A program made the translations under genes and the position numbers. A DNA stretch of 6,417 nucleotides, taken from NCBI GenBank assembly GCA_022710245.1, contig JAKLHH010000458.1, positions 1 to 6,417 on the forward strand. Reading direction: 5' to 3'. The notes under the pieces are model-generated. The model saw only the letters and a program-made list of their open reading frames with translations, did no database searches and was not told where the DNA came from. Below are positions 1 through 5,147 of the stretch, piece by piece. The first letter of the stretch is position 1. Every line of letters begins with the position of its first letter. This DNA comes from Myxococcota bacterium. GTDB lineage: Bacteria > Myxococcota > Polyangia > GCA-2747355 > JAKLHH01.

Positions 1-796
1 CTTCTACCGGCAGGGGGACGGCGGCGGCGAGCGCGCTGACTGCCCCGGGATGCTCTACTTCCGGAGCCCGACGCTCCCCTCGGGGCACGGCTTCTTCAAC
101 GAGCACCGGATCAACGCGACCACGCTCTACGTGGCCGGCCCGAAGGACGCCATCCGGCAGAACTTCACCCTCACCCCGTCGACGCCCGCGATCGGTCACC
201 TGCTGATCAGCGGCGCCTTCCCGCCCACCAGCGACGCCCAGGGCGGGCTCGCCAAGCCCGAGCTCTGGCTGAAGCCGATCAGGCCGGAGCTCGTCTTCGA
301 CCTGCCGGAGGGCGCGCGGCCCGGCACCTACACCATCTTCCTCAAGGTCCAGCGCCAGTACCTCGGCGAGCGCAGCTACCGCATCTTCCAGGAGGACTTC
401 CAGGTGGGGACGGACACACGCACCGAGTACACGCAGACCACCGGCAACTGCTCCGTCTGCCACGCGCAGGAGGGCTCGCTCGCGCGCATGCGACACCACT
501 CGAAGGACGAGTTCGCCTGCGTCGTCTGTCACAACCGCCCGCACGGCACCGCCGCCGAGGTCGTGCACCGCCTGCACTTCCCCTCGCCGGTCTACCTCCA
601 GCACAAGAACGACTGCTCGCTCTGTCACCTGGAGCCCGGCAGCAACGATCGCGCGAGCCGGGCCATCTGCGGCTCCTGCCACGAGGCGATCCACCCGGAG
701 CGCCTCGCCGAGGCGGGCGCCGACGAGTTCGACGAGTGCGGCAGCACCTGCCACAAGAGCAGGCCGGCGGGCCACGTCCCGCTGCCGCCGCAGTGA
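1..796 (+). CDS. Multiheme c-type cytochrome, C-terminal part (5' end outside window)
   Basis: The reading frame is open from the first codon of the window (base 2) and stops with TGA at 794-796. The ATG at 50 lacks a ribosome binding site and lies inside continuous protein-like sequence, so the true start is upstream. Numbered from that Met, residues 1-130 look like a beta-sandwich domain without heme motifs (for example PGTYTIFLKV at 91-100). Residues 134-235 carry heme sites CSVCH 134, CVVCH 157, CSLCH 189, CGSCH 207 and a longer-spaced CGSTCH at 230. Histidines at 149, 150, 165, 173, 176, 185, 215 and 242 could be distal ligands, so bis-His hemes are plausible. By family knowledge such proteins are heme-loaded in the periplasm and carry electrons in respiration or extracellular electron transfer. 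Whether it sits in the periplasm or on the surface cannot be read, because the N-terminus is missing. It is probably co-transcribed with the receptor gene 28 bases downstream. Confidence 0.9.
   Translation, partial: FYRQGDGGGERADCPGMLYFRSPTLPSGHGFFNEHRINATTLYVAGPKDAIRQNFTLTPSTPAIGHLLISGAFPPTSDAQGGLAKPELWLKPIRPELVFDLPEGARPGTYTIFLKVQRQYLGERSYRIFQEDFQVGTDTRTEYTQTTGNCSVCHAQEGSLARMRHHSKDEFACVVCHNRPHGTAAEVVHRLHFPSPVYLQHKNDCSLCHLEPGSNDRASRAICGSCHEAIHPERLAEAGADEFDECGSTCHKSRPAGHVPLPPQ
449..754 (+). other. Cluster of five c-type heme attachment motifs
   Basis: Heme motifs are encoded at 449-463 (CSVCH), 518-532 (CVVCH), 614-628 (CSLCH), 668-682 (CGSCH) and 737-754 (CGSTCH). The first four are canonical CXXCH. 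The last has three residues between the cysteines, a rarer spacing that automatic CXXCH counts miss. Confidence 0.85.
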
Positions 797-813
797 CCCG
801 CAGATGCCGCGAC

Positions 814-820
814 GAGGAGG
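814..820 (+). promoter_or_regulatory. Ribosome binding site that sets the receptor start
   Basis: GAGGAGG lies four bases before the ATG at 825. The in-frame ATG at 804 has no such element and would add seven residues in front of an otherwise textbook signal peptide. The start at 825 is therefore preferred. Confidence 0.8.
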
Positions 821-824
821 ACCC

Positions 825-3005
825 ATGAGGACCTGGCTGCTTCCCCTGGCGGCGGTGTGGCTGATGGCAGCGCCGGCGAGCGCGCAGCAGGGCAAGGGCA
901 AGGAGCCCGACCGGCAGGAGAGCAAGCAGGAGAGCAAGCCAGAGGTCAAGCAGGGAGACGTCGAGCTGCTGAAGGTCACCGAGGACGGCATCGTCTTCAA
1001 GGACGAGTCCGGCCAGGAGGTGCAGATCGGCGACTTCGAGCAGCTCTCGCTCGAGCAGCTCCTCGCCGAGCCGGTGGTCACCACCGGCGGCAAGCGCGAG
1101 CAGACCGTCTCGGCGACCGTCAGCACCATCTCGGTGCTCACCCGCGACGAGCTGCAGCTCCTCCCCTACTTCTACCTCGGCGAGCTGCTCTCGGTGCTCC
1201 CCGGCATGGACGTGCGCTGGGGCAAGATGCAGCGCCTCTACGTGGGCGTGCGCGGGCTCGGCGGCACCGCCCTCAACTCGCGCCTGCTCCTCCTCTGGAA
1301 CGGCCTCCCGCACAACGACCCCTTCACCGGCGAGCTCAGCGCGGGGCACTTCATGCCGGTGGGCGACATCGAGCGCCTGGAGGTGATCCGCGGCCCCGGC
1401 TCCACCCTCTACGGCGCCAACGCCTTCAGCGGCGTGATCAACGTGATCACCTCGAGCAAGGACGACCCGCAGCACGTGGAGCTGAGCACGCTGGCAGGGA
1501 GCGGCCTGACCGTGCGCGCCATGGGCGGGGCGAACCGCAAGCTCGGTCCGCTCCAGGTCGGCGCCTCGCTCGAGTTCCTGCGCACCGAGGGCAGCTTCCC
1601 GGCGCTCTCGCGGATCGTCGGCGACCAGAACGTCAGCATGAAGAACGACGACCTGCGCAGCGTCGCCGTGGGAGGGCACGTGCAGTGGAAGGGGCTGCGG
1701 CTCGAGGGCCGCTTCGTCGACGGCGAGCGCGGCATGCCGGGGACGCTCACCACCGACGGCCAGGGGAAGGTACTCGCCTGCACCACCTGCCACAACTCGA
1801 GCAGCCCCTACGGTCAGGGGATCAAGTACCCGGCCACGCCCTCCTCGTGCGGGCAGTGTCACTTCCAGCCGAACGACCGCGAGTACGTCCGGCGCGGCTC
1901 GGCCGCGCTGCGCCTCGACCAGCCGCTGGGGGCGGGGCTGCGTCTCTCCGCCAGCGCCTACCACAACGAGTGGCGGACCACCTTCAAGATCTTCCCGACC
2001 GCCCCCTTCCTGACGCAGCCGCGCGCCGTGACCCTGGACAGCAACCGGCGCACCAGCGGCGTCGACGTCAACGTCAGCCACGCCTGGAGGAAGATCAACT
2101 CCGCGGTGCTCGGCGGCGAACTCCGTCGCTACGAGGCTGCCTCGCAGATCATGGTCACCCCGAGCGGGACCGACGTCGTCCAGTACCAGGGCGCGGTCTA
2201 CGCGGAGGACGAGCTCCACCCGGTGCGCTGGCTCTCGCTCACCGCCGGGGTCCGCTACGACCACGACAGCCTGGCGAGCGGCGCCTTCACGCCGCGAGGA
2301 GGTCTGGTCATCTCACCGCTCGAGCGCCTGGCGCTGAAGGCCTCGGTGGCCCGCGCCTTCCGCAACCCGTCGCTGGCCGAGCTCTACGTCCTCGACCAGC
2401 GCGGCCGCTACTCGGTCTCGGGGAACCCCGCGCTAAAGACCGAGTGGATCACCAACCTCGAGGGGGGCGTCTCCTGGAGCCTGGTGAAGCCGATCGGGGT
2501 GCGCCTCGGCGGCACGTTCTTCTACAGCATGGCGCGGGATCTGATCAGCTTCCGCGCCACGGGCGCGGACACGGCCACCTTCGTCAACCTGAAGCAGGCC
2601 CGGGTGATCGGCTTCGAGGCCGAGGCAGAGCTCGACCTGCTGAAGAAGCCCGACCTCAAGCTCTCGGTCAACTACTCCTTCCAGCGAGCCACCGACGAGC
2701 AGGGCGCGCGGCTGCCCTACGCGCCGGAGTCCAAGCTCAACGCCGTGCTCCTTGGCCGCCACGGGCGGTTCGGCGCGCTCCTCCGCGTCCGCTACGTCGG
2801 CGAGCAGCTCGACGAGATCGGGATCCCGGTGCAGCGCTTCCTCACGCTCGACGCGTCGCTGCAGGCGGAGCTCTGGAGCGGGCTCAGCGCCTCGCTCTGG
2901 GCCACCAACCTGACCGGCTCCGACCATCAGGAGTCGCTCGGCATCCCGACCGCGCCGCGCAGCGTGTTCTTCTCGGTGGGGTACAGCTCGAGGCCGGCCA
3001 GGTAG
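825..3005 (+). CDS. TonB-dependent receptor-type outer-membrane barrel with two CXXCH motifs in a surface loop
   Basis: 726 residues from the ATG at 825, a typical length for the family. A signal peptide (1-20, ending APASA before QQ) leads into a Lys/Glu/Gln-rich linker and LSLEQLL (74-80), the pre-plug motif common in delta-proteobacterial receptors. The plug spans about 84-210, with VRGLGG near 142 and RGPGSTLYGANAFSG from 189. The barrel follows, ending in the family-like NLTGSDHQESLGIPTAPRS plus a last strand VFFSVGYS. By family knowledge it imports iron chelates, cobalamin or other ligands with TonB energy. The oddity is CTTCH (319-323) and CGQCH (342-346) in a long loop at about 305-354. 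Short turns (WKGLRL, LGAGLRL) alternate with long loops, which puts this loop on the outer face. No further histidine lies in the loop, so distal heme ligands would come from elsewhere. Zinc or disulfide binding by CX2C-X19-CX2C is the alternative. The ligand is unknown. Confidence 0.92.
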   Translation: MRTWLLPLAAVWLMAAPASAQQGKGKEPDRQESKQESKPEVKQGDVELLKVTEDGIVFKDESGQEVQIGDFEQLSLEQLLAEPVVTTGGKREQTVSATVSTISVLTRDELQLLPYFYLGELLSVLPGMDVRWGKMQRLYVGVRGLGGTALNSRLLLLWNGLPHNDPFTGELSAGHFMPVGDIERLEVIRGPGSTLYGANAFSGVINVITSSKDDPQHVELSTLAGSGLTVRAMGGANRKLGPLQVGASLEFLRTEGSFPALSRIVGDQNVSMKNDDLRSVAVGGHVQWKGLRLEGRFVDGERGMPGTLTTDGQGKVLACTTCHNSSSPYGQGIKYPATPSSCGQCHFQPNDREYVRRGSAALRLDQPLGAGLRLSASAYHNEWRTTFKIFPTAPFLTQPRAVTLDSNRRTSGVDVNVSHAWRKINSAVLGGELRRYEAASQIMVTPSGTDVVQYQGAVYAEDELHPVRWLSLTAGVRYDHDSLASGAFTPRGGLVISPLERLALKASVARAFRNPSLAELYVLDQRGRYSVSGNPALKTEWITNLEGGVSWSLVKPIGVRLGGTFFYSMARDLISFRATGADTATFVNLKQARVIGFEAEAELDLLKKPDLKLSVNYSFQRATDEQGARLPYAPESKLNAVLLGRHGRFGALLRVRYVGEQLDEIGIPVQRFLTLDASLQAELWSGLSASLWATNLTGSDHQESLGIPTAPRSVFFSVGYSSRPAR
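915..938 (+). repeat. Tandem 12-base repeat encoding QESKQESK
   Basis: Two exact copies of CAGGAGAGCAAG (915-926 and 927-938) encode a charged QESK duplication just after the receptor signal peptide. The linker looks flexible and low in complexity, and probably varies in length between strains. Confidence 0.85.
1779..1862 (+). other. Paired CXXCH motifs inside the receptor barrel
   Basis: CTTCH is encoded at 1779-1793 and CGQCH at 1848-1862, with 19 residues between the last Cys of the first CXXC and the first Cys of the second. Both have His directly after the second Cys, as c-type heme sites require. They lie between two predicted barrel strands (about residues 290-305 and 355-370 of the receptor). 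Confidence 0.75.
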
Positions 3006-3008
3006 AGA

Positions 3009-3023
3009 CGGGCCCCGCGCCCG
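3009..3023. terminator. Possible short hairpin between convergent genes
   Basis: CGGGC (3009-3013) and GCCCG (3019-3023) can pair around a five-base loop in the 20-base gap between the receptor stop and the convergent gene's stop. There is no T-run on either strand. It is a weak candidate, listed because no other termination signal is visible here. Confidence 0.2.
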
Positions 3024-3025
3024 GG

Positions 3026-3796
3026 CTACGGCGCTCCGTGCACGGTGGCGCTGAGGAGCTCGCTCAGCGGCGGCAGCTTGGCGACGCCCGCCCTGGGCAG
3101 GCGGATCTTCACCAGCGTGTAGACCGCCTCGCTGGCGGACGCGGTCCGCGGGATCGGGACGATCGCCTTGCCCTTCTCGTAGACGGGATGGACCGTCGCG
3201 TAGCCCTTCGCGGTGACCCTCAGGCCCAGGGCCCGCTTGACGAGCGGCTTGTCCGCCTTCCACGGCGCGAGGATCTCCGCCGGCTCGACGCCGTGCGTGT
3301 TGTACTGCGCGCCGGGGTCCTCCCAGTCGCGCACGAGGCCGAAGGTGACCATCCCGGTGCCGTCGGTGACCAGCGACTTCTGGATCACGCCCGGCTCGCC
3401 GAGGCTCACCTCGGCGCCGGCGACCGGCTGCCCGGTCTCGGCGCTGACCACCTGCGCCTTGAGGGTGAAGAACTTCGGCACCAGCTTCGCGATCACCGGC
3501 CCGGGCGCCGGCCGCAGGCGCACCTGGTTGTAGTACCTCGCGGGCTCGGGCGGCTTGACGTAGAGGGCGTGGATCTTCTCGTGGTAGGTCGCCGGATAGC
3601 TGATCGAGAACACGCCGACCGCCCCGGTCTTCCCGCAGACGATGTCGACGCGGCCAGGACCGCCGCCGCAGACCCGCGCGCCGACGATCCCCTGACCGCT
3701 GAGCTGGTCGACGACCTTGCCGGACCAGGTCCCCCTGGCCGCGGCTGCCTGGGGCAGCAGGACGGCCAGGGCCATGACGATGAGCGCCCTCTGCAT
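3026..3796 (-). CDS. Secreted protein with two carboxypeptidase-regulatory-like (Ig-type) beta domains
   Basis: 256 residues. The start at 3796 follows GAGGAGGAG on the minus strand and begins a clear signal peptide (1-20, hydrophobic core ALIVMALAVLL, ending AAAA before RGTW). The frame stays open upstream to 4144, but that stretch is Arg/Pro/Gly-rich non-coding sequence. Two repeats of the carboxypeptidase-regulatory type are visible. The first (about 24-98) contains GKVVDQLSGQGIVGARV; the second (about 110-235) contains AQVVSAETGQPVAGAEVSL, then TDGTGMVTF and VTAKGYA. C43 and C54 are the only cysteines and may form a disulfide. By family knowledge such beta-sandwich domains are binding or structural modules with no catalysis of their own, often found in exported or cell-surface proteins and beside TonB receptors. 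It converges with the receptor gene 20 bases away, so it is not in the same transcript. The specific role is unknown. Confidence 0.82.
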   Translation of the reverse strand: MQRALIVMALAVLLPQAAAARGTWSGKVVDQLSGQGIVGARVCGGGPGRVDIVCGKTGAVGVFSISYPATYHEKIHALYVKPPEPARYYNQVRLRPAPGPVIAKLVPKFFTLKAQVVSAETGQPVAGAEVSLGEPGVIQKSLVTDGTGMVTFGLVRDWEDPGAQYNTHGVEPAEILAPWKADKPLVKRALGLRVTAKGYATVHPVYEKGKAIVPIPRTASASEAVYTLVKIRLPRAGVAKLPPLSELLSATVHGAP

Positions 3797-3830
3797 CTCT
3801 CCTCCTCGGCTGACTCGTGGTGGAGGCTCG

Positions 3831-3859
3831 AGGATACGCGAGCCCGCGGGGAGCGACAA
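3831..3859 (-). promoter_or_regulatory. Sigma70-like promoter for the secreted beta-domain protein
   Basis: On the minus strand TTGTCG (3859-3854) and TATCCT (3836-3831) are separated by exactly 17 bases, each matching the sigma70 consensus at four of six positions. Transcription would begin near 3824, leaving a leader of roughly 28 bases that contains the GAGGAGGAG ribosome binding site before the ATG at 3796. The geometry is coherent; usage is inferred. Confidence 0.55.
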
Positions 3860-3865
3860 TTTGCC

Positions 3866-3877
3866 CTTCATGCGGAG
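3866..3877 (+). repeat. Degenerate third copy of the inverted-repeat core
   Basis: CTTCATGCGGAG matches the right-arm core CTTGAAGCGGAG (4151-4162) at 10 of 12 positions, or 13 of 15 when the preceding GCC is included (3863-3877 against 4148-4162). It is inverted relative to the left arm at 3896-3907, with which it could form a 12-base stem with two mismatches around an 18-base loop. Confidence 0.45.
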
Positions 3878-3889
3878 GGAGCGGGCGAA

Positions 3890-3908
3890 CCCAAACTCCG
3901 CTTCAAGG
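3890..3908 (-). repeat. Left arm of the 19-base inverted repeat
   Basis: CCCAAACTCCGCTTCAAGG pairs with 4150-4168 with one mismatch (3893 against 4165). It lies about 30 bases upstream of the -35 box of the minus-strand promoter, where it could also act as a regulator site. Confidence 0.85.
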
Positions 3909-3943
3909 TATGCGCCGTATTCAACGGCGACGTCGCGCGGGGA

Positions 3944-3971
3944 CCCCCGCTCGCGGGCCCCTCCCCACCCC
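3944..3971 (-). other. G-quadruplex motif on the minus strand
   Basis: Read on the minus strand this is G4-T-G4-A-G4-N9-G5, from C-runs at 3944-3948, 3958-3961, 3963-3966 and 3968-3971 of the plus strand. Two one-base loops and four runs of four or more guanines favour a stable quadruplex; the third loop of nine is a little long. It sits upstream of the minus-strand promoter. The same bases (3963-3974) can pair with 4031-4042 at 11 of 12 positions, so duplex hairpin and quadruplex would compete. Confidence 0.6.
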
Positions 3972-4005
3972 TCGCGTCCTCGCGGGCGGGCGCCGTGCGG
4001 ACCAC

Positions 4006-4056
4006 CACCGTCGGTGCCCGCTGCGGGCGACGAGGGGCGGGGCCCTTGCCCCTCCC
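4006..4056. repeat. Run of short inverted repeats and a G/C hairpin inside the intergenic element
   Basis: Three adjacent self-complementary units are visible: CACCG-T-CGGTG (4006-4016), GCCCGC-T-GCGGGC (4016-4028) and a hairpin GGGCGGGG / CCCCTCCC (4035-4042 with 4049-4056, loop CCCTTG, one C/T mismatch). In such GC-rich sequence some of this arises by chance, but the density is high for so short a stretch. Confidence 0.5.
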
Positions 4057-4149
4057 GCGGCGCCCCACGCGCCGTCGCCCTGGGTTTCTGCGCAGCCGAG
4101 CGTGCTGGCTCTTCGCCCAACGGGCGCAGTGGTCTCGACGGCACCTGGC

Positions 4150-4168
4150 CCTTGAAGCGGAGTTAGGG
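4150..4168 (+). repeat. Right arm of the 19-base inverted repeat
   Basis: CCTTGAAGCGGAGTTAGGG, the inverted partner of 3890-3908. It ends about 37 bases before the -10-like box of the plus-strand transcript. Six bases beyond each arm there is a further weak symmetric match: CGCTGCCT at 4175-4182 against CGCTCCCT on the minus strand at 3883-3876. Confidence 0.85.
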
Positions 4169-4193
4169 CGAAGGCGCTGCCTGGCCGGGCTCC

Positions 4194-4205
4194 CCACCGC
4201 GGTGG
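4194..4205. promoter_or_regulatory. Perfect 12-base palindrome, candidate operator
   Basis: CCACCGCGGTGG is identical on both strands and directly abuts the -10-like TATTCT. A dimeric regulator bound here would cover the promoter spacer. No regulator gene is in the window, so the binding protein is unknown. Confidence 0.4.
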
Positions 4206-4211
4206 TATTCT
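4206..4211 (+). promoter_or_regulatory. -10-like box upstream of the small ORF and membrane protein
   Basis: TATTCT matches the sigma70 -10 consensus at four of six positions. No recognisable -35 box lies 16-19 bases upstream (the best is CTGGCC at 4181-4186, spacer 19). If real, the promoter is weak or activator-dependent. The predicted start near 4218 fits a short leader before the small ORF. Confidence 0.3.
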
Positions 4212-4227
4212 GCTGGCCTTCCGGACG

Positions 4228-4308
4228 ATGAGGCAGCCCGTGCGCCACTACTTGATCTCCCTGGCCGCGATCGCGGCATCCCTCTCCATGGCTGGGAGCT
4301 GCGAGTGA
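4228..4308 (+). CDS. 26-codon lipoprotein-leader-like small ORF, overlaps the next start
   Basis: The frame from ATG 4228 encodes MRQPVRHY, then a hydrophobic stretch LISLAAIAASLSMA, then GSCE and TGA (4306-4308). Positive charges, a hydrophobic core and AGSC look like a type II (lipoprotein) signal peptide, but only Cys-Glu would remain after cleavage. An in-frame GTG at 4240 is a rival start, with GAGG (4230-4233) six bases before it, and would fit the predicted transcript start better. The stop overlaps the GTG of the following gene in a GTGA, an arrangement typical of translational coupling. It could be a real micro-lipoprotein, a leader peptide that recruits ribosomes to the next gene, or a chance frame. 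It is not a frameshifted start of the downstream gene: reading on in this frame meets another stop within about ten codons. Confidence 0.4.
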   Translation: MRQPVRHYLISLAAIAASLSMAGSCE

Positions 4309-5147
4309 CCGGCCCTGGCGGAGTCCCGGTGAGCGGCGCCGACGGCGGCCGGCGCCCTTGGTTCATCGCGCTCGTCATGCTCGCGGGTGTGGCGCTCTGT
4401 GCGATCCCGTTCCTCGGCGGGCTGGTGGGGATCATCGCGGGCCTCGCCATGCTCTCCTCGAACCGCCGCGAGCGACGGCTGGCCTCGCTGCACCGCGCTG
4501 ACGACCTGCCACCGCGACGGATCAGCGAGCTCACCGCCGGGGCGCGGGTCAGGCTGCGGGGACGGGTGATCTCGACGCCGACCGTCACCGCTCCGGTCTC
4601 GGGGCGCGCGGTCGTCTGCGCCTCGGTCAGCGGGACCAGCACGCCCTCTCACGAGAAGGGGTTCAACGAGCGGAAGCTGGAGCCGCTCTTCCTGGGCGAC
4701 GTGATCGAGCTCGAGGACGACACGGGGAGCGCGGAGCTCCGGCTGGCGAACGTGCAGCTCCTCAGCCGGCACGTCCAGCGTCACGATGAGCACACCGAGG
4801 GGCAGCTCCCGGCGCTGCGCGCTCCTGGCTGCTTCCGGGCGCCGCCGTCCGCGTACCTGGAGGTGGAGGAGTTGACGATCGAGGCCGGCGACGAGCTGCA
4901 CGTCGCTGGCCGCGTCGAGGCGGTCGAGGACCAGATCGCCGACCGCCCCGAGGGCTACCGCGCCAGCGCGGCCCGGAAGCGGGTCAAGCTGGGGGGCGGC
5001 GATGAGCCGGTCCGCATCAGCAACCTCACGGCCGAGGAGCTTCGGCGCGTGCTCGCGATGGCTCCGGGGTTCCTGCTGATGGGGGTGAGCTGGCTCGTCG
5101 CTGCCGCCGCGAGCCTCGCCTTCTGGGGCTGGCGTTTCCTCCGCTGA
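4305..5147 (+). CDS. Membrane protein with a GIDE/BAM-like soluble domain
   Basis: 280 residues from GTG 4305, which has GGGAG (4294-4298) six bases upstream; GTG 4329 with GGAG before it is a less likely start. Residues 19-50 are strongly hydrophobic (one long or two hairpin membrane segments), 51-248 are soluble, and 250-279 form a C-terminal membrane segment. The soluble part has ARVRLRGRVIS (80-90), APVSGRAVVCASV (96-108) and DVIELEDDTGSAEL (132-145). These resemble the pattern of bacterial GIDE-domain proteins (G-x-V, aPlSGr, leDdtG), relatives of the membrane-facing domain of mitochondrial MULAN. No RING finger is present, so ubiquitin-ligase activity is not implied. A second short strand set, ELHVAGRVEAVED (196-208), follows. 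Family assignment is tentative; the coding status is firm. Expression probably depends on the overlapping small ORF. Confidence 0.78.
   Translation: MTGPGGVPVSGADGGRRPWFIALVMLAGVALCAIPFLGGLVGIIAGLAMLSSNRRERRLASLHRADDLPPRRISELTAGARVRLRGRVISTPTVTAPVSGRAVVCASVSGTSTPSHEKGFNERKLEPLFLGDVIELEDDTGSAELRLANVQLLSRHVQRHDEHTEGQLPALRAPGCFRAPPSAYLEVEELTIEAGDELHVAGRVEAVEDQIADRPEGYRASAARKRVKLGGGDEPVRISNLTAEELRRVLAMAPGFLLMGVSWLVAAAASLAFWGWRFLR

Larger units (their letters stand above)
3890..4168. mobile_element. MITE-like element: 19-base terminal inverted repeats, 4-base flanking duplication
   Basis: The 279-base segment begins CCCAAACTCCGCTTCAAGG (3890-3908) and ends with its reverse complement (4150-4168), 18 of 19 bases matching and 15 in an unbroken run. 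Immediately outside both ends is CGAA (3886-3889 and 4169-4172), as target duplication on transposon insertion would leave. The match can also be read as GGGCGAA at 3883-3889 and 4166-4172, but this makes the ends asymmetric. No transposase is encoded, so it would be a non-autonomous element. The alternative is a pair of divergently oriented regulator sites, because each arm points at one of the flanking genes. No family is recognised. Confidence 0.4.
3797..4227. other. Divergent intergenic region without a credible gene
   Basis: 431 bases separate two divergent transcripts. Frames crossing it translate to Arg/Pro/Ala-rich sequence typical of GC-driven open frames, with no domain and no credible starts. 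It contains the minus-strand promoter, a long inverted repeat, G/C-run structures and a palindromic site by the plus-strand gene start, each described separately. Confidence 0.75.

Noticed and set aside
342..2264. A 640-codon open frame on the minus strand opposite the cytochrome and receptor genes
   Set aside because: It lies antisense to two well-supported genes. Its product is a low-complexity Ala/Val/Arg/Gly mixture without domains, as expected when a GC-rich gene is read on the other strand.
3797..4144. N-terminal extension of the secreted beta-domain protein
   Set aside because: The frame is open, but the sequence is Arg/Pro/Gly-rich, crosses the promoter and inverted repeat, and would bury a perfect signal peptide with its own ribosome binding site at 3796.
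4147..4160. Sigma54 promoter (TGGC...GC pattern) at the right repeat arm
   Set aside because: TGG is present, but the GC expected ten bases after GG is replaced by GG, so the invariant -24/-12 pattern fails.
3890..4168. CRISPR array or tRNA/structured RNA gene in the intergenic region
   Set aside because: There are only two full inverted copies and no regularly spaced direct repeats. No tRNA-like arms or T-loop could be found.
857..4231. An open frame of more than 1100 codons on the plus strand
   Set aside because: It spans the receptor in another frame, the convergent secreted-protein gene and the intergenic region. The translation is extremely Arg/Ala/Pro-rich with no recognisable fold, so it is a GC artefact.
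4163..4901. Minus-strand open frames opposite the GIDE-like gene
   Set aside because: Arg/Pro/Ser-rich antisense translations with no domain. The plus-strand gene has membrane segments and a good start.
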